From positions 1 through 64,000 of the forward strand of contig CATQHW010000005.1 in assembly GCA_958296075.1 (NCBI GenBank): DNA of 64,000 bases. The letters are read 5' to 3'. Below are positions 20,359-28,644 of the stretch, piece after piece. Numbering within the stretch: position 1 is the first letter of the stretch; every line of letters begins with the position of its first letter. Position numbers and translations under genes: made by a program. The notes under the pieces are model-generated. The model ran no database searches. It worked only from the letters and a program-made list of their open reading frames with translations, and was not told the DNA's origin. The stretch is from an uncultured Spirochaetia bacterium. Lineage in GTDB: Bacteria; Spirochaetota; Spirochaetia; SZUA-6; Bin103.

Positions 20359-20925
20359 ATGATTCCGGTGTTCAGCGAACGAAGGCGCGGATATTCCGAC
20401 GTGAAACCGCTGCTCGATGCGTATCTGGCAGATGCGTATCTGGCAGCGGTGCGTGACAAGCTCGGGCCGTCCTTGTCAGCGGTCTGCGACCATGGCATCA
20501 TCCTGTTCGACCCGCGCGAGATGGCTCTGGCCACTGAATACCTGCAGGATATGGAAACCTCCCTGGGGCGCATGTCGTGGAACGCGGTCGTTCGGCGAGC
20601 GCAGGAAGTGGTCGAGTTGGCCTTGAAGAGCGTGCTCAGCTATCTGGGAGTGGATTATCCGAAAGTTCACGATCCGGCGGCCGTGTTCGTCGCTACGCTT
20701 GCCGCCAGGGGCAGGGGTCTGAGCCGGACGGAGGCGGCGGACGTGACCGCGACCTCGGCGCGACTCGCCCGCAAGCGGGCGCCCGCGTTCTACTTCGAGC
20801 ACATCGAGGATGAGCCGGCCGCCCGCGAGGCCGCGGAGGACGCGCGTCGCATCCACCGGTTCTGCGCCCGACTGGTCGCCTGCATGGAACCGGAGCGCCC
20901 GAAAGGGGATTCGCCGATCGAGTAA
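20359..20925 (+). CDS. HEPN-domain protein with possible nucleotidyltransferase remnant
   Basis: The 188-residue frame has a HEPN domain from about residue 60: MSWNAVVRRAQEVVELALKS, then GVDYPKVHDP. HEPN proteins often pair with MNT-type nucleotidyltransferases as toxin-antitoxin systems. The first 54 residues are not HEPN. They end CDHGIILFDPRE, which resembles the C-terminal end of such a nucleotidyltransferase, so the gene may be a broken MNT-HEPN pair fused by deletion. ATG 20521 would give a stand-alone HEPN protein of 134 residues. The catalytic RxxxH-type RNase motif is not obvious. No intact partner is adjacent. Confidence 0.65.
   Translation: MIPVFSERRRGYSDVKPLLDAYLADAYLAAVRDKLGPSLSAVCDHGIILFDPREMALATEYLQDMETSLGRMSWNAVVRRAQEVVELALKSVLSYLGVDYPKVHDPAAVFVATLAARGRGLSRTEAADVTATSARLARKRAPAFYFEHIEDEPAAREAAEDARRIHRFCARLVACMEPERPKGDSPIE
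20416..20445 (+). repeat. Perfect 15-bp tandem duplication
   Basis: GATGCGTATCTGGCA is repeated twice without mismatch, giving DAYLADAYLA in the N-terminal part of the HEPN-domain protein. The frame is kept. Confidence 0.9.
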
Positions 20926-20942
20926 ACTTCACCGCGTACCCC

Positions 20943-20990
20943 TCACGCCGACAGCAGCACGGGGGTCTCCAGCATCTGGACCAGGGCGTC
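20943..20990 (-). pseudogene. Duplicated 3' tail of an E2-like acyltransferase gene
   Basis: Read on the minus strand these 48 bases encode DALVQMLETPVLLSA and a stop. They align with the end of the E2-like gene at 22008 (TLLQLLETPSLLLSA and stop), with a 3-base deletion and several substitutions. The remnant starts just after the stop of the nuclease gene, so this gene lies between two direct copies of the tail about 1.06 kb apart. Confidence 0.65.
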
Positions 20991-20997
20991 CCCCGGC

Positions 20998-21888
20998 TCA
21001 GGTGCGGCTTCGAACCGCGTCCAGGTTGAGTACCTGCATCGCGTAGTCGCCCATCGCCAGCGCGAAGATGCCGTGGCGGGTGAGATTCGTCACCATGTCG
21101 GCGGGCAGGCTGAGCGAAGAGAAGACCGGCACGACCGGCAGCTCCCGATGCTCGGGGAAGTAGAGGGCGAACTCCCCGCTGCGCAGGAATCGGACGAATT
21201 GCTGGACGTCGCTTGAGCGCGGGGACGACTTGGTCTCGTTGAGAAGCACGCCTTTCGTACCGATGTAAATCGCGTCGAACTCCCGCTGTCGCGAGCGGTC
21301 GTCGCTGCGGACGCGGGTCACGCGAGGGGAGAAGAACTCCATCTCACCGCAGTCGAACACCTCGAGCGCCAAGCGGCGGACGCTGGGAGCGACGATGTCT
21401 TCGACGACGGTGCCCCACTTGTTGGCCAGTTCGCCCCAACGCTTGTTCATGGCGCGCTCGTTGGCAAGCCGTTCCGCGCGCATCTTCTCGACCATCTCAC
21501 GCATCTTCTCGACCGTCTCGCGCGTCTCGTCGATGGTCCTGGACGTTTTCTCGTCAGCCTTGGCGGCTACCTGGCGCATTTCCTCGCGTTCTCTGGCAGC
21601 TTCCGCGGAGGCCCGGGCGGCTACCTGGCGCATTTCTTCACGTTCTCTGGCAGCTTCCGCGGAGGCCCGGGCGGCTACCTGGCGCATTTCTTCACGTTCT
21701 CTGGCAGCTTCCGCGCGTTCTCTGGCAGCTTCCGCGCGTTCTCTGGCTCCCTCTTCCTCGTTGCGCTCGACAATGCGTTCGAGCCGGGCAAGACGGCTGT
21801 TGGTCTCCGAGATGAAGCGGGCAAGGGCCGTCTCGACGATATCGGTTCGATCCTCGACCGCCTGCACGCGTTCCACGAGTGTCGCCAT
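20998..21888 (-). CDS. Coiled-coil protein with PD-(D/E)XK-like nuclease domain
   Basis: The ATG at 21888 gives 296 residues. Residues about 1-150 are predicted coiled coil and include three 18-residue units AREREEMRQVAA-RASAEA at about 63-110. The segment ANKWGTVVEDIVAPSVRRLA leads into a C-terminal domain with FDAIYIGTKGVLLNETKS. Asp205, Glu218 and Lys220 have the spacing of a PD-(D/E)XK active site. Similar coiled-coil plus nuclease-fold proteins occur in many copies in cyanobacteria and some symbionts, with unknown function. Flanking duplicate E2 tails suggest it arrived by insertion or recombination. No partner gene is fused or overlapping. Confidence 0.75.
   Translation of the reverse strand: MATLVERVQAVEDRTDIVETALARFISETNSRLARLERIVERNEEEGARERAEAARERAEAAREREEMRQVAARASAEAAREREEMRQVAARASAEAAREREEMRQVAAKADEKTSRTIDETRETVEKMREMVEKMRAERLANERAMNKRWGELANKWGTVVEDIVAPSVRRLALEVFDCGEMEFFSPRVTRVRSDDRSRQREFDAIYIGTKGVLLNETKSSPRSSDVQQFVRFLRSGEFALYFPEHRELPVVPVFSSLSLPADMVTNLTRHGIFALAMGDYAMQVLNLDAVRSRT
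21562..21723 (-). repeat. 54-bp tandem repeats inside the nuclease gene
   Basis: The start GGCGGCTACCTGGCGCATTT occurs at 21562, 21616 and 21670, spaced 54 bases. Two copies are virtually identical and one carries a few changes. They encode 18-residue coiled-coil units. A 21-base repeat containing TTCTCTGGCAGCTTCC adjoins the block at about 21713-21750. Confidence 0.85.
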
Positions 21889-22007
21889 TGCGATTTCCCT
21901 GTCTGGGACGTGATGGTATCTCAAGCGCCGGCCGGACGGCAACGCGCCTTCCCCGACCTGTCGAGGTACCACGGACATGGAGCCTGCCGCGCGTGACGCG
22001 CGACGGT

Positions 22008-22622
22008 TCACGCCGACAGCAGCAGGCTGGGGGTCTCCAGGAGCTGGAGCAGGGTACGCACGAACGGTGCGGAGGTTGCGTCTTCCGATCCTTCCAGCGT
22101 GAGGCGCAGATGCGCACAGGCGTGGATGGCGCCGTCCCGATAGGCGGCTTCCGTCACCGGGCCATCCAACCGCAGCGCCGTCCCGGCCCCGGGCGGCCCG
22201 CCGGCCGCCGGCGCCGTGATCCGCGCCGCGGCCGCCGCCTGCGTCAGGGCCGCGATGCCCATGCCGGCGACCGCTGCCCCGTCTGCAAGCGTCCACCGAT
22301 CGGCCCCCTTGACGATCGACAACGGCGCCAGCGCCGGACTCGCGCGCAGGGCCGCGGCCGCCGCCTTGATCAGCAGCGGTGTCAGCGGCGGGTCCTCCTG
22401 TCCGCTGACCGCGGCAAGCGCCGGGAGCCGGTCCAGCAGACCGCTCACGTCGGCGCGCGCCGTCACGGGCGAGGCGTCCTCCGGCCGCGTAGCCCGCCTC
22501 ACGTCCTCGACGGTGACCAGGCCGCGGCGGCCGCTGCCGGCGGTGCGTCGCAGATCGACGCCGCGCTCGCGCGCCAACCGGCGCGCGGCCGGTCCGGCGG
22601 CGCGCGTGGCGGGATGCGCCAT
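22008..22622 (-). CDS. Degenerate 2-oxoacid dehydrogenase E2-like protein
   Basis: The 204-residue product opens with a peripheral-subunit-binding domain: PAARRLARERGVDL, RRGLVTVEDV. It then has the beginning (PPLTPLLIKAAAAALRASP) and the very end (LLQLLETPSLLL) of the E2 acyltransferase fold. There is no lipoyl domain. The middle of the catalytic domain is missing, and the HxxxDG catalytic motif is replaced by an EGSEDATSAPF stretch. It is therefore unlikely to be an active acyltransferase. It could be a structural or binding remnant, or a decaying gene. It lies 27 bases downstream of ndk on the same strand. Confidence 0.7.
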   Translation of the reverse strand: MAHPATRAAGPAARRLARERGVDLRRTAGSGRRGLVTVEDVRRATRPEDASPVTARADVSGLLDRLPALAAVSGQEDPPLTPLLIKAAAAALRASPALAPLSIVKGADRWTLADGAAVAGMGIAALTQAAAAARITAPAAGGPPGAGTALRLDGPVTEAAYRDGAIHACAHLRLTLEGSEDATSAPFVRTLLQLLETPSLLLSA

Positions 22623-22649
22623 CAGATCGGGGCCAGCGGGTCGCGGCCG

Positions 22650-23087
22650 TCAGAGCAGATCGGCCGCGGAGAAGAAGAAGCCGACCTCGGCGGCGGCGTT
22701 CTCCGGCGAGTCCGATCCGTGCGTGGAGTTGCGCTCGATCGAGCTGCCGAACCGGGCGCGGACGGTGCCTGCCTCGGCTTCGGCCGGATTGGTGGCGCCC
22801 ATCAGCCGGCGCCATGCGGCCACCGCGTCGTCCCGCTCAAGCGTCGCCACTACGACCGGCCCCGAGGTCATGAACTCCACCAAGCTGTCGTAGAAGGGTC
22901 GTTCGGCGTGCACGGCGTAGAAGGCGCGCGCCTGCGCGACCGACAGCCGGGTCATGCTCATGGCGCGGATCGCAAACCCGTTCTGCTCGATCATCCCGAC
23001 GATGGCGCCGGTGTGGCCGGCGGCCACGGCGTCCGGCTTCACGATGGCGAGGGTGCGGCAGGGAGCCGCGGCTTCGTTCTGGTTCAT
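22650..23087 (-). CDS. ndk: Nucleoside diphosphate kinase
   Basis: Transfers the gamma phosphate between nucleoside triphosphates and diphosphates through a phosphohistidine. From ATG 23087 the protein has 145 residues. It opens with TLAIVKPDAVAAGHTG and has the catalytic histidine in NSTHGSDSPENAAAE. A TTG start at 23096 would add three residues. The length is normal. It is divergent from glnA, with the intervening 163 bases holding the TACC-N4-GGTA site. Confidence 0.95.
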   Translation of the reverse strand: MNQNEAAAPCRTLAIVKPDAVAAGHTGAIVGMIEQNGFAIRAMSMTRLSVAQARAFYAVHAERPFYDSLVEFMTSGPVVVATLERDDAVAAWRRLMGATNPAEAEAGTVRARFGSSIERNSTHGSDSPENAAAEVGFFFSAADLL

Positions 23088-23135
23088 GGTCACCAAAAGC
23101 GTACCACGAACCGAAGGGACATCGAAAGGAGGTCT

Positions 23136-23147
23136 TACCTTTCGGTA
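23136..23147 (+). promoter_or_regulatory. TACC-N4-GGTA palindrome upstream of glnA
   Basis: TACCTTTCGGTA lies 103 bases before the glnA start. It shares the TACC-N4-GGTA core with the sites in front of amtB. I found no clean GG-N10-GC sigma54 promoter between it and glnA. Confidence 0.45.
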
Positions 23148-23250
23148 GGAATCCGGCGAGGCCCACCGAGTCGCAGGGTCGCCGGGCTCTCAGGGCTCGC
23201 TTGCAACCAGCGCGATTCTTGTTAACCATGAACGACGAAGAGGAGGGTTC

Positions 23251-24672
23251 ATGAAGGAACTCAAGACGGCGTCAGACGCACTGGCGCTCATCAAGGAAGA
23301 GAAGGTGGAGGTCATCGACCTGCGCTTCATCGATTTTCCCGGCATCTGGCAGCATTTCTCGGTGCCGGCGCGCTCGTTGGATGTCGATGACTTCGAAGGC
23401 GGGCTGGGCTTCGACGGCTCCAGCATCCGCGGCTGGCAGTCGATCAACGAGTCGGACATGTTGATCGTGCCCGATCCCACGACCGGCTTCATCGATCCGT
23501 TCATGGCTCGGAAGACGCTGGTGGTGATCTGCGACATCCGCGATCCGATCACGGGTGAAGATTACACGCGCGATCCGCGTCACATCGCCCGCAAAGCGGA
23601 ATCGTACCTGCAGTCGACCGGCATCGGCGACACGGCGTTCTTCGGGCCGGAGGCGGAGTTCTTCATCTTCGACGACATCCGGTTCGACCAGAACGAGCAC
23701 TCCGGGTATTTCTTCATCGACTCGGAAGAGGGGGCCTGGAACTCCGGCAACGACGAGCAGCCAAACCTGGGGTACAAGCCACGCTACAAGGAAGGCTACT
23801 TTCCGGTGCCGCCCACCGACTCGCTCCATGACCTGCGCAGCGAGATGATGCTGATCATGGACGAGATCGGGGTGCCGGTCGAAGCGCAGCACCATGAGGT
23901 GGCCACCGGCGGACAGGGCGAGATCGACATGCGCTTCGCCCCGATGGTGGAGATGGCCGACCGGATGATGAAGTACAAGTACGTGGTCAAGAACACCGCG
24001 CGGCGCTACAACAAGACGGCGACCTTCATGCCCAAGCCGCTGTTCAACGACAACGGCACCGGCATGCATACGCACCTGTCGATCTGGAATGGCGGCGAGA
24101 ACCTGTTCGCCGGCGACGGCTATGCCGGACTGTCGGAGATGGCGCTGCACGCCATCGGCGGCATCCTCCGCCACGCGCCGGCGCTGCTGGCGTTCACCAA
24201 CCCGTCGACCAACAGTTACAAGCGGCTGGTCCCCGGCTACGAGGCGCCGGTCAACCTGGCCTACTCGCGCCGCAACCGCAGCGCCGCGGTGCGCATTCCG
24301 ATGTACTTCACCTCGCCGAAGGCGAAGCGCGCCGAGTTCCGTTGTCCCGATCCGTCCTGCAACCCGTACTTGGCGTTCGCGGCTCTGCTGATGGCGGCCG
24401 TCGACGGCATCATGACCAAGGCGGACCCGGGCGAGCCGCTCGACCGCGACCTGTACGACCTGCCGCCGGAGGAGCTGGCCACGGTGCCGACCACGCCGGC
24501 ATCGCTGCGCGAGGCGCTGGAGAGGCTGGACGGCGACCACGAGTTCCTGACCAAGGGCGACGTCTTCACCGACGACGTGATCGAGACGTGGATCGACTAC
24601 AAGGCGAACGAGGCCCAGGAGATGGACCTGCGGCCGCATCCGTGGGAGTTCCACCTCTATTACGACATTTGA
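23251..24672 (+). CDS. glnA: Glutamine synthetase, type I (adenylylatable)
   Basis: Makes glutamine from glutamate, ammonia and ATP; dodecameric cytoplasmic enzyme. The 473 residues hold FDGSSIRGW, the metal-site [19 protein letters not shown], and the ATP-region [17 protein letters not shown]. Tyr402 in DLYDLPPE is the adenylylation site, so this is the GlnE-regulated GSI-beta type. A strong ribosome-binding sequence, GAGGAGG, precedes the ATG at 23251. glnE follows within 75 bases on the same strand, an arrangement that pairs the enzyme with its modifier. Confidence 0.97.
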   Translation: MKELKTASDALALIKEEKVEVIDLRFIDFPGIWQHFSVPARSLDVDDFEGGLGFDGSSIRGWQSINESDMLIVPDPTTGFIDPFMARKTLVVICDIRDPITGEDYTRDPRHIARKAESYLQSTGIGDTAFFGPEAEFFIFDDIRFDQNEHSGYFFIDSEEGAWNSGNDEQPNLGYKPRYKEGYFPVPPTDSLHDLRSEMMLIMDEIGVPVEAQHHEVATGGQGEIDMRFAPMVEMADRMMKYKYVVKNTARRYNKTATFMPKPLFNDNGTGMHTHLSIWNGGENLFAGDGYAGLSEMALHAIGGILRHAPALLAFTNPSTNSYKRLVPGYEAPVNLAYSRRNRSAAVRIPMYFTSPKAKRAEFRCPDPSCNPYLAFAALLMAAVDGIMTKADPGEPLDRDLYDLPPEELATVPTTPASLREALERLDGDHEFLTKGDVFTDDVIETWIDYKANEAQEMDLRPHPWEFHLYYDI

Positions 24673-24746
24673 CAGGATTCGGGGATACTCGAGCCGTTAC
24701 GGCACCTGGAGAGAGATGCGACCGCACGGGCGCTGCCAAGCTGGCC

Positions 24747-27700
24747 GTGCGCCGGCGGATCATCGTCCACTGCCCTGAACTCGATGCCGAGTTCGTAGAC
24801 GAGCATCTGACGCGGCTCGGTGAACGGTACGTCAAGTCGTTCACCGAGCCGCAGATCATACGCCACGTGCGCGCCGCCCATCGCCTGGGGGCGGAGACGG
24901 TGGCCGACGTCTCCATAGAAGCGACCGCCTTCGACCGGTTCTCCTGCACGGTGGTCGCCTTCGACTACCGCGACGAGTTCGCGCTGATCACCGGCGTGCT
25001 CGGCTCCCTGGGGCTGAGCATCGAGCAGGGCCACGCCTTCACCTATGCGCGCGACCAGCTGCTCGCCGGGGAACCGGGTCCGGCGGCGCGCCGGCGCCAA
25101 CGCCGGCGGCGCGTGGACCCCCGGCGCGCGCCCCGGACGCTTTCCGGCGACGCCGCAGAGGCGCGCGGGCGGTTGCGGGCGCGCGTGGTCGACCGCTTCA
25201 TCGGCCGCGTACCGCCGGCGCGCGCCGGGCGGTTCGCGGAGCAGGCGGCCGCCGAGCTGCGGTCCGTGCTGGCGCTGCTGGAGCGTGACGGACGCGACGT
25301 CGCCAAGCGCCACGTGGACGAACTGGTGGCGCGGGCGGTCTCCGCCGGCCCTCCCGAGGAACCGATCCTCTATCCGGTCGAGGTCCAAACCGAGGCGCTG
25401 CCGGACGGCGCCGGCTCTCGGCCGGGCCGCGCCCGGCTGGCGATCGCATCGCAGGACACGCCGTTCTTCCTCTATTCGTTCGCCACCGCCCTGTCGACTC
25501 TGGGCGTGGTCATCGATCAGGTGGTGATCACCACGCAGGCGGGGCGCATCGCCGACGAGTTCGTGGTATCGGCTGCGTCCGGCTCCACGACGGTGGCGGC
25601 TGAGGACTTGGCGCACATCGAGCTGGCGGCGCTCCTGACCAAGCAGTTCACCCACTTCCTGGGCCGCGCGCCCGACCCGTTCGCGGCCCTGGGGCGCTTC
25701 GGCCATCTGGCCGGCGAGTTGCTGCAGCGCCCGTCCCGGAGCGGCTGGGCGGAGCTGCTGAGCGACTCGGCGGTGCTGCGCGGCCTGGCGCGGCTGCTCG
25801 GCGCCAGCGACTACCTGTGGGAGGACTTCGTCCGCCTGCAGTACGAGACGCTGCTGCCGCGGCTGCGCGACGCCGGGGCGACCGGTTACGCCGAGCCGGC
25901 CGGCACCTGCGCCCGGCGGCTGGCCGAGGTTTTGCAAGCCGCCCCGGCCGATCCGGCGGCCAGGAAGCGAGCGCTCAACGACTTCAAGGACCGCGAGGTC
26001 TTCCTGTTCGACCTGGACCACCTGCTGACCGACGGCTTTGGCTTTCGCGAGCTGAGCGAACGCCTGACCGAGCTGGCCGAGGCGGTGGTGGCCGCTGCGG
26101 TCGCCATGGCGTTCGACGAGCTATGCGCCCGCCACGGCGCGCCGTGCACCTTTGCGGGTCTGCAGTCGCGCTACGCGGTGCTGGCGCTGGGCAAGTTCGG
26201 CGGACGCGCGCTGGGATACGCCTCCGACATCGAACTGCTGTTCGTGTACAGCGATCAGGGCAGCACGACCGGCCCCGACCGGTTGCCGAACCGGGAGTTC
26301 TACCACCGGCTGGTGCGCGACACGGAGGAGCTGATCACGGCCAAGCGGGAAGGGATCTTCGACGTAGACACGCGGCTGCGCCCCTACGGCGAATCGGGTC
26401 CGCTGGCCTGCAGCCTGGAGACCTTCGCCGCCTACTACGGCGTCGACGGAGCGGCGCTCTCCTACGAACGCCTGGCGCTGGTCCGGCTGCGCGCGGTGGC
26501 CGGCGACGCAGCGCTGGGCGCCCGTATCGAACGGCTGCGGGACAGCATACTGTACACGCGCGGATCGCTCGACATGGCGTCGCATGCCGACCTGCGGGCG
26601 CGGCAGGTGCGCGAAAAGTGTCCGGACGGCGTGGCCAACGCCAAATTCAGCCCCGGCGCGCTGGTCGACGTCGAGTACACGGTGCAGATACTGCAGGTGG
26701 TGCACGGCTCGGACACCCCGGCGCTGCGCACGCCCAGCGTGCACGCGGCGCTCGACGAGCTGCGCCGTCTGGAGGTCATCGATCAGGGGGACGCGCAGGC
26801 GCTGGCGGATTCCTACGACTTCCTGCGGCGTCTGATCAACGGTCTCCGCATGCTGCGCGGTTCGGCCCGCGATCTGCTCCTGCCCGCCACCGACAGCGCC
26901 GAGTACGCGCATCTGGCGCGGCGCATCGGCTACGGCGGCCGCGGCGGGCTGGGCGAGGCGGCGCAGCTCCGCACCGACTTCGAGGTCCACACCGCCGCGG
27001 TGCGGTCGTTCGTCGATCGCCGCTTCGGCGGCGAGTCGGTGCCGTGGGGCGCCGCCCAGGTCGGACCCGCCGATCTGGTGCTGGCCGTGGGGTCGGACCG
27101 GCAGCCCGGCGATGCGGAGCTGGCGTTCCTGCGCCGAGTCGGCTTCCGCGATTCCTCGCGGGCGATGCGCAACATCGTGGGCATCGCGTCGCGGTCGGGG
27201 GCGGGCGAGCCGCGCCGCGCCCTGGCGCGTCTGATGGTCCTGGCGTTCGACGACCTGCGGCGCAGCGCGGACCCCGACATGGCGCTCAACAACTGGGAGC
27301 GTTTCGTCGCGGCGCAGTCCGACCCGCAGGCGCACTTGGCGCGCATGCTGGAACAACCGGTGCGGCTCGCGTTGCTGCTGTCGATGTTCGCCACCAGCCA
27401 GTTCCTGGTCGACACCCTGGTCCGATATCCAGAGTTCCTGGACTGGATCGCCGACGAGCGCCGGCTGCACGGACCGCGTTCGATCGGCGCCATGCTGGCC
27501 GACCTGCGCGCGCTGTCGGCGCAGGCGCCGGACCGCCGGCGCTGGCTGCGCTCGATCCGGCTGTTCCGCCGCCGCGAGCTGCTGCGCATCGCCGCCCGCG
27601 ACTTCTACCTGGGCGCGCCGATCGCGGTGACGACCGGGGAGCTGGCGACTGTGGCGGAAGCGGTGGTGACCGCCGCGCTGGAACGGATCGGCGTCGACCT

Positions 27701-28622
27701 GTTCGGGGAGCCGCTCGCGCGCGGGGTGGCGGTCCTGGCGTTCGGCAAGCTGGGCGGGCGCGAACTCAACTACAGCTCGGACATCGATCTGGTGACGGTG
27801 TACGACGCTCGGCAGGCCGGCCTCCACGAGCGCGCCGCGGCGCTCACCACCCGATTGCGGCAGGATCTGAGCGAGCATACCGGCGAGCAGCACGCCTACC
27901 GGGTCGACCTGCGCCTGCGGCCGTACGGCGGGTCGGGGGAGCTGGTCATCGGCTCGCATGCCTTTGCCGACTACTACGAGCGGCGCGCCGGACTGTGGGA
28001 GGTGCAGGCGCTGCTGCGCTGCCGTGCGGTGGCCGGTGACGTCGCGTTCGGCGAGCGGCTGATCGAACGCCTGCAGCCGGTCGTGCGGCGCGGCTTCGGC
28101 CATGCCGAGGTGGCGGACACGATCGGTCGGATGCGCGACGCTCGCGTCGCTTCCTCGACGCCGCCGGCGGGGGTCGCCCGCCTGCGGCGCGGCATAGACG
28201 TCAAGAACGGCCGCGGGGGGATCCGCGACGTCGAGTTTCTGGTACAGGGCCTGCAGCTCACCAATGCCCGCGAATATCCGCAGGTGTTGAGCGGTCACAC
28301 CCCCACCGGCATCGAACGGCTGGCGAATGCCGGCCTGCTGGCCGACGATCAGGCGCGGGCGCTGGCCGAGGACTATGCGCTGCTGCGCCGCACCGAGCAC
28401 CTGCTGCAAGTGCTCGACGACCGGCAGGTGCACGCCATCCCGGCCGGCGGCGCGGCGCTGATCGCGCTGGCGCGCCGCCTGCTGGGCGCGGAGGCGATCG
28501 AGCGGACGCTGGTCGAAACGCTGACCTCCGTCACCGAGCGCGTGCACGCCGCGTACCGCGCCTGGCTGGCGCCGGCGCGCGCGCGCGCAACGGAGGGCCC
28601 CGCCGCAGCGGGACCCTCCTGA
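24747..28622 (+). CDS. glnE: Glutamine synthetase adenylyltransferase GlnE with N-terminal ACT domains
   Basis: Adenylylates and de-adenylylates GlnA. With GTG 24747 as start (TTG 24669 is an alternative) it has 1291 residues, about 320 more than a standard GlnE. The extra N-terminus contains two ACT-like segments, about 66-105 (CTVVAFDYRDEFALITGVLG) and 228-280 (ARLAIASQDTPFFLYSFATA), separated by an Arg-rich linker. The two GlnE nucleotidyltransferase centres follow at about 490 (GYASDIELLFVY, DVDTRLRPYGESG) and 1010 (NYSSDIDLVTVY, RVDLRLRPYGGSG), with normal spacing. The first has SDIE in place of SDID. ACT domains of GlnD type usually bind glutamine, so direct sensing is plausible. Confidence 0.93.
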   Translation: MRRRIIVHCPELDAEFVDEHLTRLGERYVKSFTEPQIIRHVRAAHRLGAETVADVSIEATAFDRFSCTVVAFDYRDEFALITGVLGSLGLSIEQGHAFTYARDQLLAGEPGPAARRRQRRRRVDPRRAPRTLSGDAAEARGRLRARVVDRFIGRVPPARAGRFAEQAAAELRSVLALLERDGRDVAKRHVDELVARAVSAGPPEEPILYPVEVQTEALPDGAGSRPGRARLAIASQDTPFFLYSFATALSTLGVVIDQVVITTQAGRIADEFVVSAASGSTTVAAEDLAHIELAALLTKQFTHFLGRAPDPFAALGRFGHLAGELLQRPSRSGWAELLSDSAVLRGLARLLGASDYLWEDFVRLQYETLLPRLRDAGATGYAEPAGTCARRLAEVLQAAPADPAARKRALNDFKDREVFLFDLDHLLTDGFGFRELSERLTELAEAVVAAAVAMAFDELCARHGAPCTFAGLQSRYAVLALGKFGGRALGYASDIELLFVYSDQGSTTGPDRLPNREFYHRLVRDTEELITAKREGIFDVDTRLRPYGESGPLACSLETFAAYYGVDGAALSYERLALVRLRAVAGDAALGARIERLRDSILYTRGSLDMASHADLRARQVREKCPDGVANAKFSPGALVDVEYTVQILQVVHGSDTPALRTPSVHAALDELRRLEVIDQGDAQALADSYDFLRRLINGLRMLRGSARDLLLPATDSAEYAHLARRIGYGGRGGLGEAAQLRTDFEVHTAAVRSFVDRRFGGESVPWGAAQVGPADLVLAVGSDRQPGDAELAFLRRVGFRDSSRAMRNIVGIASRSGAGEPRRALARLMVLAFDDLRRSADPDMALNNWERFVAAQSDPQAHLARMLEQPVRLALLLSMFATSQFLVDTLVRYPEFLDWIADERRLHGPRSIGAMLADLRALSAQAPDRRRWLRSIRLFRRRELLRIAARDFYLGAPIAVTTGELATVAEAVVTAALERIGVDLFGEPLARGVAVLAFGKLGGRELNYSSDIDLVTVYDARQAGLHERAAALTTRLRQDLSEHTGEQHAYRVDLRLRPYGGSGELVIGSHAFADYYERRAGLWEVQALLRCRAVAGDVAFGERLIERLQPVVRRGFGHAEVADTIGRMRDARVASSTPPAGVARLRRGIDVKNGRGGIRDVEFLVQGLQLTNAREYPQVLSGHTPTGIERLANAGLLADDQARALAEDYALLRRTEHLLQVLDDRQVHAIPAGGAALIALARRLLGAEAIERTLVETLTSVTERVHAAYRAWLAPARARATEGPAAAGPS
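28592..28619. terminator. Hairpin between convergent glnE and the P-II gene
   Basis: GGAGGG-C-CCCGC and GCGGG-A-CCCTCC form an 11-pair stem with one mismatch around a CGCA loop. It overlaps the last codons of glnE. There is no T tract on either side, so it would be an imperfect or bidirectional terminator. Confidence 0.4.
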
Positions 28623-28644
28623 TCGTGACGAGCGGCGGGATTCG

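Noticed and set aside
23148-23250. Sigma54 promoter for glnA
   Set aside because: CAGGGCTCGCTTGCA resembles the consensus, but GG and GC are 8 bases apart and not 10.
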